In this document: positions 41,640-51,062 of the stretch, one piece after another
Position numbering within the stretch: position 1 is the first letter of the stretch
How the letters are laid out: every line of letters begins with the position of its first letter
Assembly (NCBI GenBank): GCA_951804985.1
Contig: OX638132.1
Span: forward strand, 21,061,529-21,125,528
DNA length: 64,000 nt
Source: Dryomyza anilis
Taxonomy: Eukaryota > Arthropoda > Insecta > Diptera > Dryomyzidae
Reading direction: 5' to 3'
Made by a program: the position numbers and the translations under genes
The notes under the pieces: generated by a model
Databases searched by the model: none
Told to the model about the DNA's origin: nothing
What the model saw: only the letters and a program-made list of their open reading frames with translations

Positions 41640-41788
41640 TCCAATCCCGTCCTTACATAGCCTATGTCACCCTCCGGATTTCATAGTATCCGGGTGCAAA
41701 ATTTCAGTCAAATCTGTTCAGCGGTTTAGACGTGATACAGGAACAAACAGACAGACACACAGACTGACAGACGGACCAAGAGTTTTGT
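41640..41788 (+). repeat. Dispersed-repeat segment ending in an ACAG microsatellite
   Basis: The string gtccaatcccgtccttacat through tttcagtcaaatctgttcag and gcggtttagacgtgatacag leads into acagacagacacacagactg. Phrases of this type (value then 'tttcag..aatc..tcagc..tt' then an ACAG run) are widespread in arthropod repeats. No protein is encoded. It directly abuts the foldback element that follows. Confidence 0.45.
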
Positions 41789-42860
41789 ATATGGGCCATT
41801 CCACTCCAAATCGACCAAGAAAAGTCAAATTTGAGATTTTACCTTTTGGATTTCAATAAAATTTGGGCAACTGATAAAGGGTATCCAGATATGTACTGAC
41901 CAATTTTTTTTTTTATTTTTTTCACCCACTACTTCCAGAGATACAGTGGCTCAAAGTTACAAAAAATGGGCCAAAAATCACTTTAGTATGGTTGTTCATA
42001 TTTAAATATCTCTTAAACTAGAAACGATAACTAGCTTAAGTTGTGACTTCTAAACGAGAACATGTGGTCCGTGGTCATTACCCTTGCACTTCAAAATGGA
42101 TGTCCTTAAAAAGGACCCTTTTTAAAATTCTGAGAAAATTCCTAAATTTTCGTCAATTTATTATAATTGTTCTTGCAAAATTTCAAGATGGTATTTTGAC
42201 GGCATCATATTTTAAAAAATAATTTTCTAAATTTTATTTATTTTATGTATAGAAAAAAAAAATTTTTTTTCTACAGTAAAAGTTGTAATAATTCCTGAAT
42301 ATATATGTAACTCTGATTTCTAAAATGAAGTCAGTTTTTAATTTTACTTTTGAAAAAAATATAATTTTTTTAATACAAAAAATATGTAAAAATTTTAAAA
42401 ATTAATTTTTAAAATATGATGCCATCAAAATACCATCTTGAAATTTGGCATGAACATTTATATTAAATCAACCAAAATATGTAATTTTTTCAGAATTTTA
42501 ATAAAGGTCCTTGTTAAGGACATCCATTTGGAAGTGCATGTGTTATTACCACGGGCCACATGTTCCAGTTAAGAAGTTACAACTTAATTGGTATAAAAGC
42601 TTGTTCTATTAGCTTTCAAACGAGCTATCAACGGAGTTCCTGGTATTTCAACTTTAAGAGATATTAAAATATGAACAACCATATAAAAGTGATTTTTGGA
42701 CCATTTTTTGTATATTTGAGCGACTGTATCTCTGGAAGTAGTGGACGAAAAAATAAAACAAAAATTGATCAATGCATATCTCAATACCCTATATCAGTTG
42801 TTTCATTGAAATCGATGAAGATGAGTCCCAACCGATTTGGTGTGGCATGGCCAATATATA
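41789..42860. mobile_element. Foldback-type inverted-repeat element, about 1.07 kb
   Basis: The left arm (about 41,789-42,240) and the reverse complement of the right arm (about 42,390-42,860) match almost throughout: the tatatgggccattcc/tatatattggccatgcc ends, ctacttccagagatacagt, tggttgttcatattt, aatatctcttaaa, acatgtgg.ccgtgg, tggatgtcctta and tttcaagatggtattttga. The arms are imperfect, differing by point changes and one larger indel in the right arm near 42,600. The central spacer is about 150 bp and AT-rich. No transposase frame is present, so it is non-autonomous or not a transposon at all. Short open frames inside it are by-products. No clear target-site duplication was found. Confidence 0.85.
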
Positions 42861-43275
42861 GATTGATTATGTAAATTCAAGATTTTATCTTTCCAAATTT
42901 CCGTTTATTTCGTGCGTATCCGTCGACCTTTGTCTAAAATATTTATGAGACGTAAATGCAGTCTATGTCCCATAGTACGTCGCTCTTTCGCTATCTTTGA
43001 TTCATGTGCGCACCCAGTGTTGCCTCATGCTTGACTGCACCGCATCGCTAAAACGCACTGATTGGAATAAGCGGCCGTTGTGTGTGCAGGAACAGGAGGA
43101 GCACGTGGAGCAGACAACAGTGGACGCCGGGCCATCAGCACGTTGGCGCCTATTGTTTGCATATCATAGCAATGCAAACATCGCTGATATTAGAAAACTG
43201 ACTGACTAAATGACTGACTGTCGCAACGGTCGACTGTCTGAATGACTGTCTGGCAGAATGCCTGCCTGTGTGACT
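42861..43275. other. Less AT-rich island with a degenerate GACT microsatellite
   Basis: The stretch 42,990-43,195 is noticeably richer in G and C (cgcatcgctaaaacgcactg, gcggccgttgtgtgtgcagg, acaacagtggacgccgggcc), followed at 43,196-43,260 by degenerate gactgactg/gactgtctg repeats. A 70-codon frame on the plus strand has no features I recognise. It may be host unique DNA, but no gene can be supported. Confidence 0.35.
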
Positions 43276-45580
43276 AACGACTTATTGAGAATTGCTAAAA
43301 TACTTTTCTACTTCGATGAATGAAGAGAATACTTTTCAATTAAAAAACAACAAGTTTAGATTCTACTAAATGCAACCGGAATTGGAGTCCAATAGTTTGC
43401 ATTGTATAGTTTGCTATTATTGTGGAATTTTAAAGTCAGATTTTCGAAATATTTCGTGGATTTTGCGGACTGCTTTAAATGTTTCAAATTAATAACTTAA
43501 ACTTACTTCAAATTTACAAAAATTGTGTCTGCCAAAAATTTTAACTGGATTAATAAATTGGAAACATGCTTTTAAAATTTCAAAATATTTGTTAAACATA
43601 GAAATATTATTTGTTTTTAGTACGAAAGAACTTTTGTATATTTACGAAATTAATAAAATATCATTTTTGCACTTTTTGGGGGCGAATTTGAAAAAAAAAT
43701 CCTTTTATGTGAGTGACTACATTCGGGACATGGACAGCTTGACCAAATATTATGTTCCTGGACTTAAGTATTTGAGTTGGGCATTGATTAATACGTCAAT
43801 CAATCACGACTTGATCCTTTATAAATGGTTGATTTCACGTCAGATCAACTGAAAATATAAATATGTTGGTAGTTTTTTTTAGTAGGGTCATGAAAATAAA
43901 TGTAAACCTTCTTTATCGGTTTCTCGAAATATAGTATTAACTCGGTTTGCTTCATGGAGCAAACCAATTCTTCATTCTCTCAGTAACTAAGTTTTTTCAT
44001 AAATTGGAAAAACTGAAGATATCTGTTTGTAAAAAATTAAATTACTTGATTTTCAGAATATTATTATGAATTTTGAATGCATTTTAATTTCTAGTATATG
44101 TGTGTGATTTTTGTGTGATTTATCATGATATGATATGTACTGTGTGATTTTGTGTGATATTTCTCAATATAAGACTTTTTTATGAAAAAGTCACACGACT
44201 GATTTCGGCGTGATTTAGTGATTTTTCGGTTGCCAACCTTGGGTGAGGTAAATAATGTAATAGTAAATTACTCGTTCAGTACATGAATCATGGCCTGAGG
44301 TCAGTACATGATCAGTACACACACTACGTTACAAGGACATCGTGCACCAAATTTGTTACCACGTCATATCCCGATCATGTTACATATGACATGATCCAAT
44401 GACCATACCCAAATTTCTACTGAGGATTATGAGAAATAAAAAATGTATATTTTGATATCATACATATCAAAATTTTATATACCGTCAATTCGAACTAAAA
44501 CAATAAATTATACCCTAACGAATAAAGATAATGATTGCAGGACAAACAAAAGAAAGAATATATAAATCGAACCTCGTATAAGTGCATTTGTATTTAATTA
44601 GAAGACTTAAAAAAAGATTTGCAAAAACAAAGTAAGACGAATCATAGAATAATGGATCTAGTTTCACATATGATATATAATTTTATTAAATTACAAAAAC
44701 TTAATATGTTATGCAATAAATAACAGGTACACCTAATAAGTTATGTTTTTACGTTTGACTGGTCATAGCTTCGGTCATATCTATCCGAATTGCATGTGTT
44801 TTTTTTTCAAAATATTAGCTTAAGTATTCAAAAAAGGAATTAGATCAAAAACATAAATCTGTAAAAAGTTAAAGTCCAAAATATATAGAAAACACGAGAA
44901 TTGCATATATTTGTATTACATAATAACTCAAAAACTTTAGACAATCTGATAAAAAAACTGCGTATGAGGTCGTGATTACAATCTTGAATCCATCGGAAAA
45001 TCATACTTGGATTGTGGATAAATAAAAAAAAAGACTTGATTTGCTGTATAGTGTTATAAATCGGATGTATTAACTACTTTATAATTTAAACACAAAAGTC
45101 GGTAATTAAATAAATACAAATTATTTTATAAAAAAATTATAAATTTTCTAATATTAAGTATTTTAGAAAAAATATTTAATTAGTTTTACTAACTTTACTT
45201 AATATGTTCAAAACACGACTCGTAACCCTTTCTTTTTATGTCTTTTTTATAGTTTATACTTTTAATTATTAATGAGCTTAAATTAAGATCATTAAGATCA
45301 ATAAATTCTGCACTGAACTCAAGTTTTAACAGACATACATTTCAAAGTGCATTTGTGACAGTGTGAAGTGCAAATGTGGGACCCTACAGAAAACGTTATT
45401 TTTAGAATTGCTTGTATCTCCCCTCTTTTTATTTGCTTAGCACTAAATCGTGGCGGGAGTCGCATTAAAGATTCCCAAAATAAACCACAAAACATATACA
45501 AGATATTTCTATGCGTGTTTTTCATGCATTCTTTAATTTAGTTCTGTTGGATTATGTGATATATATAGCTAAAAAATATA
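43276..45580. other. AT-rich spacer without recognisable genes
   Basis: Mostly A/T-rich. A short run of tgtgtgatttttgtgtgattt-type repetition lies at about 44,100-44,165. At 43,678-43,775 there is a copy of a dispersed repeat described separately. No intact gene, RNA gene or transposon protein is visible. Confidence 0.6.
43678..43775 (+). repeat. Dispersed repeat copy (related to 53,108-53,200)
   Basis: ggggcgaatttgaaaaaaaa, then a region of cg..gggac..g., then gaccaaatattatgttcctg aligns with ggggcgaatttaaaaaaaat, cgtcgggatttgaacaccct and gcccaaatttcatgttccta at 53,108. The copies are strongly diverged, so this is an old dispersed element of unknown class. Confidence 0.55.
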
Positions 45581-45582
45581 TA

Positions 45583-45760
45583 GCTATAAAATTCGTCTAC
45601 TTTGACACCTCTAGGATGCTCCGTTTAAATGTTATCAAGGTTTTAAGAAAAACTAAGTTTAAGTAGCAATTTCTCCAAAACGACTGTAGCGAATTAAGTG
45701 ATTTTTGGAATAAATAAGTGACCATGAAATCACTATAAAATACGCGTACTATTAGCACAG
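45583..45760 (+). repeat. Degenerate relic of the 159-bp satellite outside the array
   Basis: The run ctataaaattcgtctacttt, gacacctctaggatgctccg, tttaaatgttatcaaggttt and taagaaaaac follows the monomer order (ctataaaatgcgcctacttt, cgaccctctaggacgctccg, tttaggagttacggccaatt, aaagaaaa). About 150 bp further on, ctataaaatacgcgtact (45,733) may start a second unit. It lies 6.2 kb beyond the array edge and is much more diverged than any array unit. Confidence 0.7.
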
Positions 45761-45879
45761 TGCAACGTCCCCATACAAACCGCTGCCAAAAATAGAAATA
45801 ATGATCGTAGAAGTTTGATATTTGACTTTTTTTTAATACAACAAAATTATGGTCAAAAAATTGGATAAATCGGTTGATG

Positions 45880-46440
45880 TTCTCGCCCACCTCACATATT
45901 AACCTACAATTTAAATGATTATTTGTCGGACATTTAAAGAGATATAGTAACCAAAATCAATATTTGGATGTTTTATTACATTATATATTCATATTATAAA
46001 AATGAACGAAATTGGACAAATTGAACGTACGGGACATTTATCTTTAGTTAGGCATTTAATGAGAATAACAATGAAAATAAATATTTTTAATATTGATTTT
46101 AATATAAATATTAATAAATATAGAAAATAAATAAAATATTGGACAATATATACGCCCACCACCCATAGTAATTCTATTATTTAATAAGGACAAAAAAAAA
46201 GCTCTTTTACGTGACGATTAGAATTTTATATATATAATTCATTGTTTCGATTTTTATAACATAGGAGTTCAGGAAGTATGGTATTTTTAAAGTTTTGATT
46301 ATGTGGGAGATGTCACGCCCCTTTGTTCAATCACACCCACATTCTACATGGCGATTTAAATGACATTGATCAATTTTTATAACTTCAACTTTTAAATGTT
46401 AGGAGTTTAAGTATTTTAAAAGTTATGGTTATATGGGATG
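45880..46440 (+). repeat. Old degenerate tandem block, period roughly 130-165 bp
   Basis: A CGCCC-centred motif recurs at 45,886 (cgcccacctcac), 46,152 (cgcccaccacccat) and 46,316 (cgcccctttgttcaatc). It recurs again just past the LINE at 52,957 (cgcccttttattcaatc) and 53,087 (cgcccatttgtgt). Around the motif are weakly conserved ggttatatgggatg/gattatgtgggagatg and aatgttaggagtttaag strings. The LINE insertion at 46,441 splits this block. Confidence 0.5.
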
Positions 46441-46531
46441 TTTTTTTTTATTCCTTGACGTGTATTTACATAGTATGTTTAACGTTTACATTACAACATA
46501 TACATTAACATTATGTGAATGGTTGTCGCTC

Positions 46532-46861
46532 CTATTCGGAGCATAGGGCGGAAACGAACTCCTTCCATCGTCGTCGGTCCTGTGCGAGTCTTTTGATCTC
46601 TCGCCATGTTCCATGAGACTGATGTTCCGTATGTGTAGATCTCATTCGTGTGTAGATCTCATTCCCTCGTCTTCGGGAGCCTTGAGGGTTCCAGTCAATA
46701 GCCATTTTTTCTATATCGTTGTCATCTTTGCGTAGTGTGTGTCCTATCCATCTCCATTTTCGTCTTTTAATTTCATTGTTAATTGGTTCGTTAACCGTAA
46801 GTGTCAGCAGATCATCATTAGTGATAGTATTGGGCCAGAAAATGAGGCAAATCCTCCGCAA
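46532..46861 (-). pseudogene. LINE polyprotein, C-terminal region (minus-strand element)
   Basis: This 109-codon frame ends the minus-strand LINE protein. It contains RRKWRWIGHTLRKDDNDI and WNPQGSRRRG early on and TWREIKRLAQDRRRWKEFVS before the stop, the usual tail of CFDP2-type LINE polyproteins (an RW.GH motif, a basic G.RRRG stretch, then D..RW). Its role in these elements is not well defined. The stretch between RRRG and TWRE is disturbed by a 17-bp direct duplication (tgtgtagatctcattc twice near 46,632-46,664). Upstream sequence up to 47,161 continues the same protein (KTKLLCVETTNPAALTVEID, then VEFCYLGSMVT) but is interrupted by stops. It is non-functional. Confidence 0.85.
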
Positions 46862-47161
46862 GCATTTATTAATGAATACCTGTAGTTTTCGTCAAATCGA
46901 GTCCGTTACTTTCCACGCCTCGCATCAGTACAGCAGCACAGGTTTTACGCTCGTATTAAATAGTCTAAGTTTAGTGCGTCTGGATATTCTTCGTGAGCTC
47001 CATATCTTATTTAATTTGTGGTACATCTGCGCCTCCGTATTTTGTGACCATACTGCCTAGGTAGCAAAACTCCACATCTTGGATGTTCTGTGATACTCCA
47101 TCTATTTCCACAGTTAATGCAGCAGGGTTCGTGGTTTCCACGCACAGTAGTTTGGTCTTGC

Positions 47162-47455
47162 TCATATTAATTTTGAGTGTGTTGTAAAGCAGATGTCGTC
47201 AGCATAATCAAGGTCGCTGAGTTGTTCATGTAGTCGCCATTGTATGCCGCATGGGGCCTCAATATTCGTCTTCACCAAAACACTGTCAAGGACGACAATG
47301 AAGAGCAGTGGGGAGAGACCGCATCCCTGCCTGACTCCCTTTGATAATGAAAAATTGTCGCACGAGCGCTGTGGTCTGTACCCGTTCTGCTCGCGGCGTA
47401 GCAGAGTGTTTAGCGTGGGTGCAATGCGGTCGAGAATTATGAAGGCTAACATTTT
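47162..47455 (-). pseudogene. LINE reverse transcriptase, downstream part (minus-strand element)
   Basis: This encodes the RT segment following the nested insertion: KMLAFIILDRI, EQNGYRPQRSC, KGVRQGCGLSPLLF and SDLDYADDICF. The YADD box (47,195-47,206) is the catalytic aspartate pair of motif C, and GVRQGCGLSP is motif B. Between QRSC and the SKGVRQGC segment, at about 47,355, motif A (the first catalytic aspartate, normally followed by AFD) is missing, so an internal deletion has removed part of the palm. The frame joins the sequence at 51,063 across the nested element: the two halves meet inside one duplicated 11-bp target. It is certainly inactive. Confidence 0.9.
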
Positions 47456-47458
47456 CTC
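47448..47458. repeat. Target-site duplication, left copy (aacattttctc)
   Basis: These 11 bases are identical to 51,052-51,062. One copy is original host-LINE sequence. Removing the insertion and one copy restores continuity of the minus-strand RT reading frame. Confidence 0.95.
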
Positions 47459-47597
47459 GCGGGGACTATGGGGGCGATTATCACAAGGCAACGTGTCTGA
47501 GTGCTTCAACATGGCGAAGCCAGCGCAATCCTTGTCGGTGTCGTCTCAAGTCAACTCACTGGTCACCAGAATTGACAAATTGTCAAATGGTGACACC

Positions 47598-47707
47598 TCC
47601 ACTTCGGTGGAAGTCCTCCTCGTGGAAGTCCCTGGAAACGGCGCTCTACACCACCCGGTGTAGAAGTCGGCTAAAGTGAGTGGCGAGCATCTCCCTCAGA
47701 GTGAGGG
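47598..47707 (+). other. Three consecutive hairpins in the nested LINE leader
   Basis: First: tccac-ttcg-gtgga at 47,598-47,611, a 5-bp stem closed by a UUCG-type tetraloop. Second: tctacacc-accc-ggtgtaga at 47,645-47,664, an 8-bp perfect stem. Third: ccctca-gag-tgaggg at 47,693-47,707, a 6-bp perfect stem. They sit immediately before the open reading frame. A role in RNA packaging or translation of the element is possible but not shown. Confidence 0.6.
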
Positions 47708-47710
47708 TTC

Positions 47711-48546
47711 GTGCGTTGGGTTTGGGTCCCACCACGGAAAAAACCTATGCGCCCAATGAAAACAAAAAAGAAGCCTCGGATAACGACCGATTACAACGAT
47801 GACGACCCACGCAAACGTTTTAAGGACCATGATTTACGGATATGCACCTGGAATGTCCGGACCCTTTATAGGGAAGGTGCCTCTATCCAGCTGGCAGATG
47901 TCCTCGAAAAATATAAGGCTGACATCACCGCTATCCAGGAGATGCGATGGACGGGACAGGGCTGTTCGAAACAAGCGTCCTGTGATATCTACTACAGTTG
48001 CCATGCGGAGAGACACGAATTTGGATGTGGATTTGTGACGGCAAGAGACTCCGCCATCTTGTCTCTAGGTTCACGCCCGTGGACGAAAGGCTGGCAACAA
48101 TCCGCATCAAGGCTAAATATTTCCATATCAGCCTAATTTGTGCACACGCTCCGACGAACGAGAAAGATGACGAGACAAAAGAGCGCTTCTACGAGCGCCT
48201 AGACAACGCATACGAGCGCTGCCCCCGCCACGATATCAAAATCGTGCTGGGCGATTTTAACGCCAAGGTGGGCAGAGAAGCCATCTATTGTCCCACAATC
48301 GGAAAATTTAGCCTCCATGCCAACACTTCCGATAACGGAACGAGGCTAATCGACTTCGCCGCAGCACGAAACATGGTAGTTAGTAGCACTAGATTCGAAC
48401 ATTTCGATATCCACAAGGCCACATGGTTGTCGCCCGATCAAAAAACTCGAAATCAAATTGATCACGTTGTGATTGACGGAAGGCACGCTTCAAGCGTGAT
48501 GGACGTACGCACTATCCGAGGTGCCAATATGGACTCGGATCATTAA
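47711..48546 (+). pseudogene. Nested LINE polyprotein, AP-type endonuclease domain
   Basis: The reading frame opens at 47,711, with the first in-frame ATG at 47,747 (MRPMKTKKK, a basic N terminus). It encodes the apurinic-like endonuclease that nicks target DNA. Diagnostic boxes are all present: CTWNVRT (catalytic Asn), TAIQEMRW (catalytic Glu), VLGDFNAKVG (Asp/Asn pair), RNQIDHVVID and the final SDH (catalytic His). A frameshift lies at about 48,035-48,050, after GCGFVTA. The second part runs in another frame from LRHLVSRFTPVDERLA onward. A TAA at 48,544 directly after SDH replaces a residue of the continuing protein. The domain resembles craniofacial development protein 2-like endonucleases derived from LINEs. 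It is inactive because of the frameshift. Confidence 0.93.
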
Positions 48547-49740
48547 ATTGTAGCAGCCAAGGTCCGCACACGCTTAAGCGCTGCGAAGAACGTACGGAAC
48601 CAAACGCAGAGAAAGCTAGACGTCGGAAAGCTGCAATCACAACAGACAACGCAAACCTTTTCCACTCGACTCTCACACCTGCTTAGACAAAGCACTCCTC
48701 CTCTCGATGATATAAGCGCGCAGTGGAATCATATCTCCTGCTCTATGCGTACGGCTGCCGAAGAGGTGCTTGGATTCCAACGCCCCCTGAGGAATCAGTG
48801 GTATGACCAAGAGTGTCGCGCGGCCACTGCAGAGAAAGACGCTGCGTACAAATCCACCCTGTAGTCAGTAGCTACGCGAGCTGCGAAGGAGCGATACAAA
48901 GAGAAGAGGAGGGAAGAGAGACGTCTTTTCAGGCGTAAAAAAAGCGAGGCAGAAAGACGTGAGTGTGAGGAGATTGAGATGCATGGGGACAGGAATGAGG
49001 CTCGAAAATTCTTCGAGAAAATAAGACGCCTAGCCGGAGGTTCAAAATCCGGAGCCTCTTCCTGTAAAGATGAGAACGGAAATCTAGTGACAGATATCCA
49101 GAGCACACTGAAAATATGGAGGGATCACTTCTCTAAACTGCTGACCGGTGATGATGACCTCAATTCCACCGATAGAGAAGCAAACCCGGCAACCCCAGTA
49201 CTTGATGACGACGTTGAGATTCCGCCACCCGACCATGACGAGGTCAGAACAGCCATTGCTCGGCTGAAAAACAACAAAGCCGCAGGTGCTGATGGCCTGC
49301 CTGCTGAATTGTTTAAGACCGGAGGCGAAGAGCTAATAGAGAGCATGCACGAGCTCGTAAGCAGAATATGGTCGGATGAAAGCATGCCAAGTGACTGGAA
49401 CCTCAGTGTACTCTGCCCAATCCTTAAGAAAGGGGACACTATCTGCGCCAACTACCGTGGGATCAGCCTACTCAATATCGCATACAAGGTTCTATCGAGC
49501 GTATTATGTGAAAGACTGAAGCCCATCGTCAACAGACTGATTGGACCTTATCAGTGCGGCTTCAGACCTGGAAAGTCCACCATAGACCAGATTTTCACAT
49601 TGCGCCTAATCCAGGAAAAGACCCTAGAAAAACAGATCGACACCTACCACCTATTAGTCGACTATAAAGCCGCCTTCGACACTCCGATAAGGGAACGATT
49701 ATACGCCGCAATGTCTGAGTTCGGTATAATCGAGTTTTAG
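48547..49740 (+). pseudogene. Nested LINE polyprotein, linker and first half of reverse transcriptase
   Basis: In the same frame as the endonuclease end, the protein continues (LSAAKNVRNQTQRK, then a charged, arginine- and glutamate-rich linker) and is interrupted by TAG at 48,862. From 48,979 a 253-codon open stretch carries RT landmarks: LKNNKAAGADGLPAELF at residues 96-112, ANYRGISLLN at 157-166, YQCGFRPGKST at 191-201 and LLVDYKAAFD at 225-234, the last holding the motif A aspartate. After LYAAMSEFGI the frame runs into AT-rich foreign sequence and ends at a TAG (49,738). The catalytic half of the domain resumes at about 49,983-50,010. Confidence 0.92.
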
Positions 49741-49989
49741 CTAATACAGCTAGCTTGCACTTTCACAGCATAATGCTGGAAAATATTTACCCACTAAATT
49801 AGTTGGGCTCGTGAACAACACATGCATTTGTTACATTATAGTTTAAATCTACATTTGAGTTGATTTTTTGACAGATTTATATTATACTGTGGACAATTAT
49901 TAACTAAATTACACATTCGATTGAAGGGTGAAGCAGCTACATAATTAGTTCTACTATAAGGTACATAAAAAAGAACATCACGATGTCTG
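49718..49989. other. Insertion of about 270 bp inside the nested LINE reverse transcriptase
   Basis: An AT-rich segment unlike the surrounding coding DNA separates MSEFGI from KLIRLCRMTL of the RT. The heptamer atgtctg occurs at 49,711 and again at 49,983, so a 7-bp target-site duplication is possible. Removing 272 bp would rejoin the two frames. Alternatively the ends are the inverted heptamers ataatcg (49,726) and cgattat (49,999). Family expectation (GI followed closely by KLIRL) favours a left boundary near 49,728. No protein is encoded. It may be a small non-autonomous element. Confidence 0.6.
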
Positions 49990-50425
49990 CTACTTCTACG
50001 ATTATGGTTAAGAAACTTATAAGGCTTTGCAGGATGACCCTGAGCAACACACGTTGCTCAGTGAGAATAGGAAAAGACCTCTCCGAGCCATTACATACCA
50101 AACGAGGTTTCAGACAGGGTGACTCCCTATCGTGCGACTTTTTTAACTTATTGATGGAGAAAATAGTTCGAGCTGCCGAACTCCGTCAAAGCGGCACTAT
50201 CCTCAACAAAAGTGTCATGCTGCTCGCATATGCCGACGATATTGATATCATTGGCAGGAGCACACGAGCAGTCAGCGCAGCATTCTCCAGATTGGAGAAA
50301 GAGTCGCGTCGAATGGGTCTAGCGGTGAACGAGGACAAGACGAAGTTCCTTGTGTCAACAAGCAAAAAAGAGTCCGTGCGTCTTGCACATAAAGCTGATT
50401 TTGACACCCACAAGTTCGACATTTG
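49990..50425 (+). pseudogene. Nested LINE polyprotein, second half of reverse transcriptase
   Basis: This stretch carries the C-terminal half of the RT palm and thumb. KKLIRLCRMTLSNTRCSV is followed by KRGFRQGDSLSCDFFNL (motif B) and LLAYADDIDIIG (motif C, YADD at 50,229-50,240), then the primer-grip-like region SRRMGLAVNEDKTKFLVST. The catalytic YADD is intact. A TGA at about 50,424 ends this frame after THKFDI because of a small frameshift, and the protein resumes in the next frame as KDFVYLGSSV. Confidence 0.93.
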
Positions 50426-51028
50426 AAGGACTTCGTCTATCTGGGATCCAGCGTAAACAGCAACAACGACGTCAGCCTGGAGATCAAATGGAGAATAACT
50501 CTTGCCAACAGGTGCTACTTTGGGCTCAGTAGGCAATTGAGAAGCAGAGCCCTCTCTCGCCGGACAAAAATAACGCTCTACAAGTCACTCATCATGCCCG
50601 TCCTACTTTATGGTGCAGAAACATGGACGCTGGCCACCACCGATGAGAGAGTACTGGGAGCGTTCGAGAGAAAGATTCTCCGTAAAATCTTTGGCCCTAT
50701 CTGCTTTGCTAACGAGTATCGAATCAGGATGAACCACGAGCTGTATGAGTTATTCGACGACATTGACATAGTCAAGTGCATCAAGATCCAGCGGCTTCGC
50801 TGGCTAGGTCATGTCGAACGAATGGATGAAAACACTCCAGCCAAGAAGGTGCTTGAATCGAAACTCGAAGGTGGACAGCGTAGAAGAGGGCGTCCAAATC
50901 TGCGTAGGAAAGACCAAGTTGAGGACAACCTGGCAACGCTTGGTATTTCTAACTGGCGTCAGCGCGCGCAAAGCAGATCCGACTGGCGCGGCTTCATCTC
51001 AGCGGCCAAAACCGATCCACGGTTGTAA
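50423..51028 (+). pseudogene. Nested LINE polyprotein, C-terminal region
   Basis: A 201-codon open stretch completes the polyprotein. FVYLGSSVNSNNDVSLEIK continues directly from the thumb, followed by LYKSLIMPVLLYGAETWTL, KILRKIFGP, RLRWLGHVERM (the RWLGH motif) and a basic GGQRRRGRPNLR stretch. It ends in WRQRAQSRSDWRGF and a TAA at 51,026. This is the typical tail of CFDP2-type LINE polyproteins. Only about 20 bp separate the stop from the A-rich 3' terminus, so the 3' untranslated region is very short, as is usual for RTE-like elements. Confidence 0.93.
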
Positions 51029-51051
51029 GGGCCATTTAAATATAAATAAAA

Positions 51052-51062
51052 AACATTTTCTC
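51052..51062. repeat. Target-site duplication, right copy (aacattttctc)
   Basis: Exact 11-bp match to 47,448-47,458, immediately after the A-rich tail of the nested LINE. Confidence 0.95.

Larger units (their letters stand above)
47459..51051 (+). mobile_element. Nested plus-strand LINE (CFDP2-type EN/RT), 3,593 bp
   Basis: A full-length or near full-length non-LTR element inserted in opposite orientation into the reverse transcriptase of an older related LINE. It has a GC-rich leader of about 250 bp, one degenerate polyprotein frame (endonuclease, reverse transcriptase, C-terminal region; about 47,711-51,028) and an A-rich 3' end (aaatataaataaaaa). The exact 11-bp duplication on both sides is the signature of target-primed reverse transcription. 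The frame is broken by at least two in-frame stops, two frameshifts and an insertion, so it is dead. Base composition is far less AT-rich than the flanking spacer. A single polyprotein, the 3.6-kb length and the CFDP2-like endonuclease suggest the RTE group. That clade call is inferred. Confidence 0.93.

Noticed and set aside
41333..41686. Frames on both strands in the GTTTTT tract
   Set aside because: Low-complexity K/Q/T/N-rich or F/L/C-rich strings created by the simple repeat.
42584..42874. Two opposing frames of 66-67 codons
   Set aside because: Both lie in the arm of the foldback element and have no motifs.
43523..43852. 109-codon plus-strand frame
   Set aside because: No ATG at its opening, overlaps a dispersed repeat also present at 53.1 kb, and no motif is recognisable.
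47459..47500. HDV-like ribozyme at the 5' end of the nested LINE
   Set aside because: Some RTE-like LINEs start with one, but the first seven bases of this end find no matching P1 partner at the expected distance.
47244..47663. Plus-strand frame crossing the left edge of the nested LINE
   Set aside because: It is antisense to the older LINE's RT and crosses the insertion boundary, so it is accidental.
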